Positions 18,410-27,351 of a DNA stretch of 64,000 nt are shown in pieces. This DNA comes from Anaerococcus sp. Marseille-P3915 (lineage in GTDB: Bacteria; Bacillota; Clostridia; Tissierellales; Peptoniphilaceae): the NCBI RefSeq assembly GCF_900258475.1, contig NZ_LT984887.1, positions 800,200 through 864,199 on the forward strand, given 5' to 3'. A program made the translations under genes and the position numbers. Every line of letters starts with the position of its first letter. Position 1 is the first letter of the stretch. The notes under the pieces were generated by a model. It was not told the DNA's origin. It made no database searches and saw only the letters and a list, made by a program, of their open reading frames with translations.

Positions 18410-19118
18410 AAAAATACCTCAAATATATTGTAAATGCAGTAATTACTACTCCAATTATTAGAGATAAATAATCTAAAATTCCAAAATTAATCCTTATAAT
18501 TGAAGTTCGTTTATTTGGTGATTCAATTCCCCTCGTGATAGAAGCTATAGTTAATTCATCTGCGGCTTTTGACGCCATAATTATCATAGGAGAATAAATG
18601 CATTCTACGGTTAAAGAAGGGTTTTTTATAAACCCCAAAAAAGATGGAGAAATTCCTCTAAACCTCATTGAATCTTTTATATATAGCCAATCTTCTTTTA
18701 TAGTTGGTATATACCTAAGCATTACTGCTAGGGGGATAGAAATTTTTTTAGAAACACCAACATAATCCATAGCAGATAAAAACTCCCCTACTTTCGTTGT
18801 GCTAAGTATTATCATAGAGAGCATACATACCGGATAAATTTTATTAACTAAACCCAAAAATGGCATAAATATGCTTCTAAAAGTATTACTTCCATATCTT
18901 ACAATTAAAATACTAAGAAAATATACTAATAGATATATTAATATCCCAGTAAAAGCAATTTTGATTTTTCTATTTATAAGACTAAAAATAGCAATTAATG
19001 CTACAAAAGCTAATTCATATTCTATTGAGGGCAATATACTAGATATAATTATGCACAAAAATAGTAAAACTATTTTTGTGCATGGATTAATATGTGTATT
19101 CAATTCTCCTGAAATCAT
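18402..19118 (-). CDS. ECF transporter transmembrane coupling subunit (EcfT/CbiQ family)
   Basis: The product has 238 residues, with hydrophobic segments near 12-30, 33-50, 55-75 and 90-110 and at the C-terminus. It includes the EcfT coupling region: MAMDYVGVSKKISIPL-like residues and the Ala-Arg-Gly type signatures as SMRFRGI and ITRGIES. These helices bind the two ATPase domains. Its start overlaps the S component by 4 bases and its end overlaps the ATPase by 8, which shows a tightly coupled S-T-A set. It functions in the cytoplasmic membrane as the scaffold between the substrate-binding S subunit and the ATPases. Confidence 0.85.
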   Translation of the reverse strand: MISGELNTHINPCTKIVLLFLCIIISSILPSIEYELAFVALIAIFSLINRKIKIAFTGILIYLLVYFLSILIVRYGSNTFRSIFMPFLGLVNKIYPVCMLSMIILSTTKVGEFLSAMDYVGVSKKISIPLAVMLRYIPTIKEDWLYIKDSMRFRGISPSFLGFIKNPSLTVECIYSPMIIMASKAADELTIASITRGIESPNKRTSIIRINFGILDYLSLIIGVVITAFTIYLRYFYD

Positions 19119-19714
19119 ATAATACCCGCCTTTTCAAATTGCTTTTTCAAAAGTTTAGAACCTATAAAAGCACTAAATAAAGCAACTAAAAAAGTTCCAA
19201 TCACAATAACATAAATCATCCAATCAGCAGCTGCTGCATTCATAGACTCTATATATGTTATATCTGTCCCCTTCTCTATCATTGCATTTGACCAAGACTT
19301 AGGATCCATAAAATATACGACAAAAGTCCCTATATCTCCAAGTGCAAATACTCCAAAAGAAAGGATGTTTGTTTTTTTACTTTTATATGACTTGCTTCCT
19401 GCTATAAACTCAGCAATTATCCCCATAACTAAAGTTCCAAGACCCATAGCCCAATGCATGCCAGTTGCAAATCTCAAAATACAAATTATTATTGCCAAAA
19501 TAGCAATAGTTCCTCTTTTAGCCACTTTCGAGATCAGAAACATAAATATTATTCCTGATAAAAGAGCACTACCCATTGGCTGATAAAAGGTTAATACAGG
19601 ATTCATTCCAAAAGGCATTCCCCCAATCATATTAAATATAAAATAGAGAGCTGTAAAAACCCCTATAGTAATCAAATCCTTTGTTTTTAGACCATTCATA
19701 TTATTTTTATTCAT
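19115..19714 (-). CDS. ECF transporter substrate-binding (S) component, MptD/Trep_Strep type
   Basis: The product has 199 residues and about six membrane helices, starting LKTKDLITIGVFTALYFIFN, with FGMNPVLTFYQPMGSALLSG and RFATGMHWAMGLGTLVMG. This fits the MptD/Trep_Strep family of putative ECF S components, whose substrates are poorly known. It overlaps the thiazolinyl imide reductase gene by 8 bases, which physically links transport to siderophore synthesis. The substrate is not shown by the sequence. The ferric siderophore is the attractive candidate because no lipoprotein or FecCD-type permease is present anywhere in the window. Confidence 0.78.
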   Translation of the reverse strand: MNKNNMNGLKTKDLITIGVFTALYFIFNMIGGMPFGMNPVLTFYQPMGSALLSGIIFMFLISKVAKRGTIAILAIIICILRFATGMHWAMGLGTLVMGIIAEFIAGSKSYKSKKTNILSFGVFALGDIGTFVVYFMDPKSWSNAMIEKGTDITYIESMNAAAADWMIYVIVIGTFLVALFSAFIGSKLLKKQFEKAGII

Positions 19715-20786
19715 TTTTTCCTCCTTTTAAATCATTAATTTTAATTGCATTTTTTTTATACGGTTGAATTATTTTACTTTGTCCAAGCTCTCTAGATAAT
19801 TCACCCCATGTCTCTATCGCTGAAATCAAGTATTGTTGCTCCACTATATTAGCCTTTTTACTATCTATACAATTTATAAATTCTATAATGGACTTTGAAA
19901 TAGAATTAACCCAACTTAATTTCATCATACTACTATAAGTTTCTTCGTTATCTTCAGCTATTTCAAATGTTTTTAATTTCGAAAACTCATTGCTTTCTTC
20001 TAAATTAAATTTTCCATTTTTATCATGTGGCTTATCCAAACAACTCTCCCATATTATAGGTCCATTTGTACCTGATAATGTCAAATTCCCTGAGTTCGTT
20101 ATAAACATTATTTTATGCATTAATAACATGTAATTATCTGGATTTTTCGCAGTCATTTGATTTTGCACACTTATACATATAGGAATATCGTTTATATACC
20201 CTTCTATAATCTCAAAAGGTGATTCTATATTCTGCGTAGATATATTTCTAAATTCATAAGGTTTTAGTCCTCCCAAAGCTCTTCCCAAAATATCTATAAG
20301 AGGAAACAATACATGTACACTGCATTGTGCAGAAATAAATCTAATTTTCGACAACTTATTTAGCTTTTTAGATAAACTCAAAAATGTATCTACACTTTTT
20401 AAATTTGGATAAAATGTGTTAAGTTTATAAAAACAAGAATTTTCTCTTGATAATTTCAAAAACTCTATATATTCTTTTAAATGAACTGGTTGTTCCTGAA
20501 TTACATTTACTCCATTCTTTAACAGTTGCTTAACCAAATCACTGCCTGCCCCACCTATCAATGTTGACCCTATAACAACACAAGCCAAATCTATTTCATT
20601 AAGATTCACATCATTTAAGGTTGTATATATTGGTATTTTATACTTTTTAGCATAACTTTGAGACAATTCACTACCTTTTGACAAAATGCCTACTATCTGA
20701 AATTTTTCATTCATATTTTCGATAGCTTTTATATAAAACTGTCCAAATCCTACACCACAAACCAATACTCTATATTTGTTTTGCAT
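19707..20786 (-). CDS. Thiazolinyl imide reductase (Irp3/YbtU/PchG type)
   Basis: The product has 359 residues. It has an N-terminal Rossmann fold (VLVCGVGFGQFYIKAIE, the Gly-rich NADPH loop), VVIGSTLIGGAGSDLVKQLL, and the Gfo/Idh-like QEQPVHLKEYIEF motif near residue 95. Family members (YbtU 366, PchG 349 residues) reduce a thiazoline ring to thiazolidine, using NADPH, while the intermediate is bound to the NRPS. The gene follows the saccharopine-dehydrogenase-like gene by 3 bases in the NRPS operon. It probably reduces the middle ring, as in yersiniabactin, or the last ring, as in pyochelin. Confidence 0.87.
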   Translation of the reverse strand: MQNKYRVLVCGVGFGQFYIKAIENMNEKFQIVGILSKGSELSQSYAKKYKIPIYTTLNDVNLNEIDLACVVIGSTLIGGAGSDLVKQLLKNGVNVIQEQPVHLKEYIEFLKLSRENSCFYKLNTFYPNLKSVDTFLSLSKKLNKLSKIRFISAQCSVHVLFPLIDILGRALGGLKPYEFRNISTQNIESPFEIIEGYINDIPICISVQNQMTAKNPDNYMLLMHKIMFITNSGNLTLSGTNGPIIWESCLDKPHDKNGKFNLEESNEFSKLKTFEIAEDNEETYSSMMKLSWVNSISKSIIEFINCIDSKKANIVEQQYLISAIETWGELSRELGQSKIIQPYKKNAIKINDLKGGKNE

Positions 20787-20789
20787 AAC

Positions 20790-21911
20790 TTATATTTCCC
20801 CCCTTTCTTGGCTAACACAAATTTCATCTCTTATTGATTTGCCATTTAATTTAATATCTAAAATAGCTTTTCTGTATAGCAACTCTTCTAAAACATCTTT
20901 ACTATCCAAAATCTCAAACGCCCACATTGTTTTATTTATGTCATCTCTATCCAACAACTCTTTTACACACATTGCTGTTAAATAACCGTTTATAAGATAA
21001 GTATCTCCACATATAACTTCTAAAAACTCCTCATATTCCCCAAACCCATAGTCTAGAATTATAGAACATTGATACTTGTATTGAAGTAAATTATCCTTAG
21101 CTTTTCTTTTACTTGATATTTGCTCATTAATGTAATCGGCAACTTGATATACTTTCTCCAAGGAATATTCTTTCTGGATTTCTGAAACACCCTGTCTTAG
21201 AATCTTATCATGCTCTGGGTTGAGATACACATTATTCCAATAAACTTCATTATTAGGAAATTTTTCAGAAACATTTAATAACTCTTTAGAAATATATTTT
21301 ATACATACAGAATTCAAAGGTAAAAAATCAACATTATTTTGTTCTTTTAAATCAACTTCTCTGCTTATTTTTTTCTTTTCTCCTTTATAGATAAAACAAT
21401 TGGTCTCAATATATCCATCTAATGAACTCATTAAAACATCAATTAATGCATTTAATGTCACTTTCTCATTTCCTCCAGCATACATGTAAATACGTTTTAA
21501 GTTTTTTGAATATTTTTCATTGAGCCACTTCAAAACAATTCCAGATAATCCTGGGAAATTTCCAGTACCTATTACAGATTTTGTATTTAAAATTATTTCA
21601 TCATCCAATAAATTAACGCCAAATAAATCAACATATTTTAAATCAAGTTTTTTTATTGCATAAGCAATTTTAGGGCTTGTAACATATGAAGGTCCTGTCG
21701 CATTAACTATCAAGTCGCAATCCTTACAAAAAAGGTACAACTCTTTATCATTCAAAACATCAACGGATACGTGCTCAATATATTTATCTACGAGATCTTT
21801 TTTTATATATCTATGTCCACATCTTAACCTATACCCACTTTGCTTCAACTCCTCAAATACTATATTCCCGCAAAAGCCACTAGATCCCAATATACCTATC
21901 TTTTTTTTCAT
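20790..21911 (-). CDS. Saccharopine dehydrogenase-like NAD(P)-dependent oxidoreductase
   Basis: The product has 373 residues. The N-terminus is a Rossmann fold (KIGILGSSGFCGNIVFEEL), followed by CDLIVNATGPSYVTSP and VIGTGNFPGLSGIVLKWL, a pattern found in saccharopine dehydrogenase-like proteins. Its start overlaps the NRPS stop by 4 bases, so it is part of the assembly line operon. Proteins of this general type accompany some pyochelin-like clusters; from memory, PchK of enantio-pyochelin producers is a reductase distinct from PchG and may be of this kind. Whether this one reduces a second ring, releases an aldehyde or does something else is open. Confidence 0.75.
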   Translation of the reverse strand: MKKKIGILGSSGFCGNIVFEELKQSGYRLRCGHRYIKKDLVDKYIEHVSVDVLNDKELYLFCKDCDLIVNATGPSYVTSPKIAYAIKKLDLKYVDLFGVNLLDDEIILNTKSVIGTGNFPGLSGIVLKWLNEKYSKNLKRIYMYAGGNEKVTLNALIDVLMSSLDGYIETNCFIYKGEKKKISREVDLKEQNNVDFLPLNSVCIKYISKELLNVSEKFPNNEVYWNNVYLNPEHDKILRQGVSEIQKEYSLEKVYQVADYINEQISSKRKAKDNLLQYKYQCSIILDYGFGEYEEFLEVICGDTYLINGYLTAMCVKELLDRDDINKTMWAFEILDSKDVLEELLYRKAILDIKLNGKSIRDEICVSQERGEI

Positions 21912-24900
21912 TGTTTTTTATCTCCAAAAATATTTTTAAATACTTCACTTGCCATTTTCCCATTTAAACATGTTAAGTGATTCCCTTTTATTTTTTGTAG
22001 CTTTATATCCCCTAAAGTTGCATTCTTCCAAAATTTTTCATTATCAATATTATCGAGCGGTAAAAAAGTAAATTTTTCATTATCACAATATAAAACTTTT
22101 ACATCTCCTACATAATTTTCAGGCTCATATAGCATAGCAGCCTCAAAACTTTGAGAGAATATGTTAAATCTTTGCTTAATATTACTTAAAGTATTTATTT
22201 CATTAAGCTTTTCGTTTTCAATGCTATTTAACATCCTATTAAAACGCTCATTTTCATCTAATGTACTAAATTCTACATAACATTCTTTCACATTCTTAAA
22301 TTTATCAATAGACTCTAAAAATAAATCATCCCTTTGCATTAATTTAAGATTATAATTCTTCGATAAGTATAGTAAGCTCTTTCTCACTTCTTCGTCTGAA
22401 ACTGAATGACCAGCTTTATTAATATTCGCTCCTATGAGTTGTGCAAATGCCCTTTCTAATAGAAAATTATTTAGTATCATCTTTTTGCATATCATAGTAT
22501 CTATTGTGGTCACCATATTTACCTTCAAACCTTTTTCTAATAGAACTTTACCAGTTTCAATAGCTATCAACCCACCCGTACAAAATCCTATTAATTCGAA
22601 TTCTTTTTCTCCCGTCTGCTCTAATAGATTTGCATACTCGTATCCTAATGTTGATATCAAGTTATCTGGAGATATTGATAAAAAACTTTTTTCATCAATA
22701 TTTCCTAATCCGTATAAATTATACTTATCACAATTTTCATTTATTAATGGTATCAAGCTCGAATATGGTCCCAAGCTTCCTAAACCATCATGAAATAAAA
22801 CACATGCTGAATTCGTAGTCTTTTTCTCACTCAGTAAAATTATTTTTCCTATACTCTCATTATCTTCTTTTAGTTCTTCTTGCGAGTTAAATATAAAATT
22901 ACTACACATTTCTCTTAAGGAATCTGATTGAATTAAGCCCAACATTATCTGATCCCAAGGAACTTCTTTAAACTCTGCTAAGTTTTGTTTCATTTTAGAG
23001 GCAATCTGTGCAGCTATTAAAGAATCACCTCCTAATTCGAAAAAGTTGTCATTAATGCTCAAACTTTCAACTTTCAATGTTTCTTTCCATATTTGAACTA
23101 AATTTTTTTCTAAATTAGTTGCAGGTCCAACTTCCTTCTTATTTATTTCTTTTATTTTTACTCTTTTATTAATTCTTTCCTTTAAATCATCTCTTAGTTT
23201 TCTTCTATTAATACAAGCTTCCCTTGTAAGAGGGATTGAATTAATAACATTAAATGTATTAACTCTAATAGGATAAGGCAAGAGTCTTAATATATTATTT
23301 AAAATTCTTTTTTTATCTAAATCAATAATACTTTCTCTAAATTTTACAATATATAAACATTGTCCCAAAATATCTCGTTCTCTGCTATTGTCTGGAAAAC
23401 ACTTCACCAAATCACCATTGCAATAATTTATGATTTTATTCATGTCATTCATTGATAAAAACACTTGATCCGTATCTTCTCTAAATCCTTTTATATGGTC
23501 TAAGCCTGCATGAAACTCCATTGAAGTTAATAACGCATAACTTCCGGGTAAACCTTCAAGAATTACTAGATGTCCATTTCTAGTAAGCATTCCCTTAAAT
23601 TGTTCTAATACTTCAGATTCATCATTTGCATTATGAAATACATTATTGCAAATGATTAAATCAAACTCTGAATTATTCATTCCCTGTTCAAAATAATCTT
23701 TATTTATATCGTAAATTCCAAAATCTATATTATTATACTTTATAAAATTTTTTTCTGCTTCATTAATAAATGACTGAGAAATATCAGTAAATAAATACTT
23801 TATATTATAATTTTTAATTTGCTTCATTAAATCAATAGTGGTTCCTCCAACTCCTCCCCCTACTTCTAAAATCCTGAAATCCTTGTTAGGAAAGCGTTGA
23901 TTGAAATCATCTATAATATCATTAATATATTTTATCGTTGCTTTATTCATTATGTTACTTATAGGATTGTTTTTATATGCTGCTAAAGCTACATCAAAAG
24001 AACCATTTGGGAAAAATAACTCAACTGGATTTATCTTTCCTTGTAGCAATTTAATTAGATTCACTCGTGATTCATAAAAATAATTCATCATTATATCGCT
24101 GTATTTAACGTGCAAATCTATCTCTTTCCATTTTTCCCATGCCTTTCCTATATTATCTACTCTACAACTATTTAATTTGTATCCTCTGTTTGCGTTGTAT
24201 TTAATAATTCCCTCGGAAATAAGTGCATTAAGCCATCTTTTCAATAATCTTTTGTATATATCAACAACCTTTGTTTCATAATATATTTCTTTAATAGAAT
24301 ACCACTTGTTTTTATTAACAAATACTCCTAATTTTAAAAATGTTTGAAAAATATCCTCTATAGCCGTTTCGTTTGATGCCTGCATCCACCTTAAAAAATT
24401 ATCCAAGTTAAAGTCATCCACATCTTTTATGTTGAACTCCGAAAATTTAATATTTCTGGTATCTTTGGTTGCTTCAGAAAAATTTGGTTGGACAAACACA
24501 TCTACGCTACAATCATTTTTATTGAGGACAATTGCAGACTTATGAATATCTTTTAAAGAATTAATTTTACTTTCAATTTCATAAACATTAATATCGTTAC
24601 CCTCTAATTTTACATCACCAGTACTATCATGGGTTACTATTATACTATCTGATGTATACATTCCTCTAAATTTTGTTTTCGCAAGAACATTTTTTTGATC
24701 AGTACTGTTATATATGTCACTACTTGACTCATCGTTCGATTTTTTGTTGACGAATATATCACCTACAACCCATTCTGGGCACATAGACAAATGCTGATCC
24801 AAAATAGAAACTTCACCGCTCGATAGATTCTTGTTAAATGAAAGCAAATTATCTTCATGATCCATCTTTACATACTCTTTACATAAAATCATATACTGCT

Positions 24901-27343
24901 CATTATCTTGAATTGTAAAATCATCAATCATAAATATAATTCTAAAACTTTCTAATAACTCTGGAAATTGATTTATTAAGCTCATAGAGTCAATAGCAGT
25001 TATAACAATTAAAGTTTTAGAAATTATTGATTTTATTTTTGATTTACGAATATGATTTTTACATAACACTTCAAGTTGATGCATATTGACCTGTATGAAT
25101 TCTGAGTCCATTATCATTTTATTATATTTTTGTTGTGAAATATTTTTGCACAGGTTTAATGTTGATTGAGATAATAAGCATATTAATAAATTCGTAATTA
25201 AAACACGGCTATTGTTATTTTCACAAACTAGTAATTCATCAGCTTTTCTTACTTTCAATAAATCAATTTGTTTTCTGACAAAAGAAAATATGTTTTTAAC
25301 CTTGATAGGATAAAATCTCATTTCACCTAATTGATCCATCTCCTTTGAAATGAGTGTAGCCTTTGCTATATCAGTTATTTCAAATTTATCTGGTTTTCCA
25401 TCATCAAAATCTTCTATCTGTTCCAAAGAAATAATTTTTAAATTTTTATAAATCTCTCCATCTAAGCAAAAATCGTTAATATCATTAATTAGAGCAAATT
25501 TAATATCATACTTCTTGTTTAGCGACTCTATTTCTTCTAAATCTTCCGTTTCATCAATAGGTAATGCTCCCCCTCCTATTGATAATATTGCTAAGATAGC
25601 TCCGACTTTTAAAAAAGCATCCGGTAAATTAATTAAAACAGTATCTCCAGCTTTGCATTTATTTATAATTAATAAATCTCTAATATTTCTTACTAGCAAA
25701 CCTAATTTTTTATACGTATATTTTTGATCATAATTATTCAATATTATTTTAGAAGCCATTTCTTCTAGATATAGATTTCCAATAAAAGATTCAAAATTCA
25801 TATTGTCATTAAACTCCGATGACAATATATGACTCTGGCCAAATGTTCTTAACACTTCTTTATCTTTGCTAGAGTTTTCTTTACGTCTATTTAGTATAAT
25901 ATCAGAGAATCTTGTAAAAGCTGATTCAATCATACCTTTAGGGAATATATTATCTCTTACATCCCATGTAATCAATATTCCACCCTTGTCTCTCATTACC
26001 TGACAATCAAGTATTACTTGTGGGGTCTGTGTTATTTTATAAACCAATTCCCCAAAATTACTTATACTGTTACTTTTAATGTTCTCTTGAATGCCTAAAG
26101 CACTTGTAAAAACATATGGATATATTATATTCTGTTTTCTTGATTTTGATACTTCTCTAAGAACTTCAATACCTGAAAAACTTCTATTATCAATATCCTT
26201 CCAAAGTTGAAGCTGGATATTTTGTGCATTTTCCACAAATTCATTTTCGTTTAAATTGCTTATTTCTAGTAAATTGATATCAGTAAAATCCCCTACAATA
26301 GAACTAATATTAGGATGAATATCATCTCTCTCCGAAATTGTGACATTTATACAAAATCTTTTTTCGCTAGACCAACGGCTTAATACTTCTGCATATGCTG
26401 TTAATATAAACGCTGTTAGGGTTATTTTGTTTCTGCTACAAATATCTTGTATTTCTAATTCTCTCTTTTCAGTTATACGAAGATTAAATTGTTTTATTGA
26501 TACATTTCCTTCACTTGATTTGGTTGTTAATGTTGGTCCTTCAGGTAAATCTTCAATTTTTTTCAACCAATAATCTTTCGCTTTATTATAGTTGATTCGA
26601 TATTCACTTGTTTTTTTGAAGTTTTCATCGAATACTATAATATCTCTAAATGTTATTCCTTTGTTTTCTAACTTAATATCTTCAAAATATGAGTCCTCAA
26701 GATCTCTAATTATAACTCCAATGCTTGTAAAGTCTGCAATCAACATATCCAAAGACAAATGAATTATACTGTAATCATCAAATGATGTTATTTCTATGTC
26801 ATATAGTGGCCATTTCCCTAACTCATAAGTCTTTGAAGATAATCTCTTTCTAACATTTTCCAAATGTTCGTCATTAAAATGGTATTTTGAACACCTTTTA
26901 GTATATCTTATATCTGGAATATTATAATCCTTTAAGATTTTTTGTTTTCCATCATTGTAAATTACAGCATGTAACATTTCATTTGCTATTATTACATCAG
27001 TCCAGGATTTCTTAAATTTAGCTATATCAATTACAGGATATTTTATTTCACAATAAATTTTACAGTTTGTTTGTCCATATTTATATAGCTCCCCTTTACC
27101 TACTGTATAAGCTAATTGCATATTTGTTAAATCAAATTCTTCATTTAAATTTTCCTTGTCAATTATTACAGGAGAGCAACTTTTTGCAAGAAAATCTATT
27201 AACTCATCTCTTATCTTAGAAAGTTCCTCTTGAATTGCTTTATTCATAACACCTTTTGGGGAATTATAGCATAGTTTTCCATTTTCTAAAAATAACCTTA
27301 TGCCTTGCTTCTGATATTTTAGAATAGTTTTTTCTATCGACAT
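21908..27343 (-). CDS. NRPS 2: docking-Cy-A*(decayed)-MT-PCP-TE (PchF/HMWP1-end like)
   Basis: The product has 1811 residues, almost the length of PchF. Residues 1-55 resemble a TubC-type docking domain (QGIRLFLENGKLCYNSPKG). The cyclisation domain has the DxxxxDxxS motif as DMLIADFTS near 200. An adenylation-like region follows (about 510-1000) with only GGGALPID recognisable: the phosphate loop, YRTGD and the GHRIEIGEIE motif are lost or altered (GNDINVYEIE). A methyltransferase domain is intact (LEVGGGVGGTT near 1158, FTDIS, CNNVFHNA). The PCP has FFELGGDSL near 1436. The C-terminal thioesterase has GFCTGG near 1588 and His in GNHLTC near 1788. It should add, cyclise and methylate the last cysteine and release the product, with its PCP probably loaded in trans by NRPS 1. 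Confidence 0.9.
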   Translation of the reverse strand: MSIEKTILKYQKQGIRLFLENGKLCYNSPKGVMNKAIQEELSKIRDELIDFLAKSCSPVIIDKENLNEEFDLTNMQLAYTVGKGELYKYGQTNCKIYCEIKYPVIDIAKFKKSWTDVIIANEMLHAVIYNDGKQKILKDYNIPDIRYTKRCSKYHFNDEHLENVRKRLSSKTYELGKWPLYDIEITSFDDYSIIHLSLDMLIADFTSIGVIIRDLEDSYFEDIKLENKGITFRDIIVFDENFKKTSEYRINYNKAKDYWLKKIEDLPEGPTLTTKSSEGNVSIKQFNLRITEKRELEIQDICSRNKITLTAFILTAYAEVLSRWSSEKRFCINVTISERDDIHPNISSIVGDFTDINLLEISNLNENEFVENAQNIQLQLWKDIDNRSFSGIEVLREVSKSRKQNIIYPYVFTSALGIQENIKSNSISNFGELVYKITQTPQVILDCQVMRDKGGILITWDVRDNIFPKGMIESAFTRFSDIILNRRKENSSKDKEVLRTFGQSHILSSEFNDNMNFESFIGNLYLEEMASKIILNNYDQKYTYKKLGLLVRNIRDLLIINKCKAGDTVLINLPDAFLKVGAILAILSIGGGALPIDETEDLEEIESLNKKYDIKFALINDINDFCLDGEIYKNLKIISLEQIEDFDDGKPDKFEITDIAKATLISKEMDQLGEMRFYPIKVKNIFSFVRKQIDLLKVRKADELLVCENNNSRVLITNLLICLLSQSTLNLCKNISQQKYNKMIMDSEFIQVNMHQLEVLCKNHIRKSKIKSIISKTLIVITAIDSMSLINQFPELLESFRIIFMIDDFTIQDNEQYMILCKEYVKMDHEDNLLSFNKNLSSGEVSILDQHLSMCPEWVVGDIFVNKKSNDESSSDIYNSTDQKNVLAKTKFRGMYTSDSIIVTHDSTGDVKLEGNDINVYEIESKINSLKDIHKSAIVLNKNDCSVDVFVQPNFSEATKDTRNIKFSEFNIKDVDDFNLDNFLRWMQASNETAIEDIFQTFLKLGVFVNKNKWYSIKEIYYETKVVDIYKRLLKRWLNALISEGIIKYNANRGYKLNSCRVDNIGKAWEKWKEIDLHVKYSDIMMNYFYESRVNLIKLLQGKINPVELFFPNGSFDVALAAYKNNPISNIMNKATIKYINDIIDDFNQRFPNKDFRILEVGGGVGGTTIDLMKQIKNYNIKYLFTDISQSFINEAEKNFIKYNNIDFGIYDINKDYFEQGMNNSEFDLIICNNVFHNANDESEVLEQFKGMLTRNGHLVILEGLPGSYALLTSMEFHAGLDHIKGFREDTDQVFLSMNDMNKIINYCNGDLVKCFPDNSRERDILGQCLYIVKFRESIIDLDKKRILNNILRLLPYPIRVNTFNVINSIPLTREACINRRKLRDDLKERINKRVKIKEINKKEVGPATNLEKNLVQIWKETLKVESLSINDNFFELGGDSLIAAQIASKMKQNLAEFKEVPWDQIMLGLIQSDSLREMCSNFIFNSQEELKEDNESIGKIILLSEKKTTNSACVLFHDGLGSLGPYSSLIPLINENCDKYNLYGLGNIDEKSFLSISPDNLISTLGYEYANLLEQTGEKEFELIGFCTGGLIAIETGKVLLEKGLKVNMVTTIDTMICKKMILNNFLLERAFAQLIGANINKAGHSVSDEEVRKSLLYLSKNYNLKLMQRDDLFLESIDKFKNVKECYVEFSTLDENERFNRMLNSIENEKLNEINTLSNIKQRFNIFSQSFEAAMLYEPENYVGDVKVLYCDNEKFTFLPLDNIDNEKFWKNATLGDIKLQKIKGNHLTCLNGKMASEVFKNIFGDKKQ

Positions 27344-27351
27344 ATGCCCTC

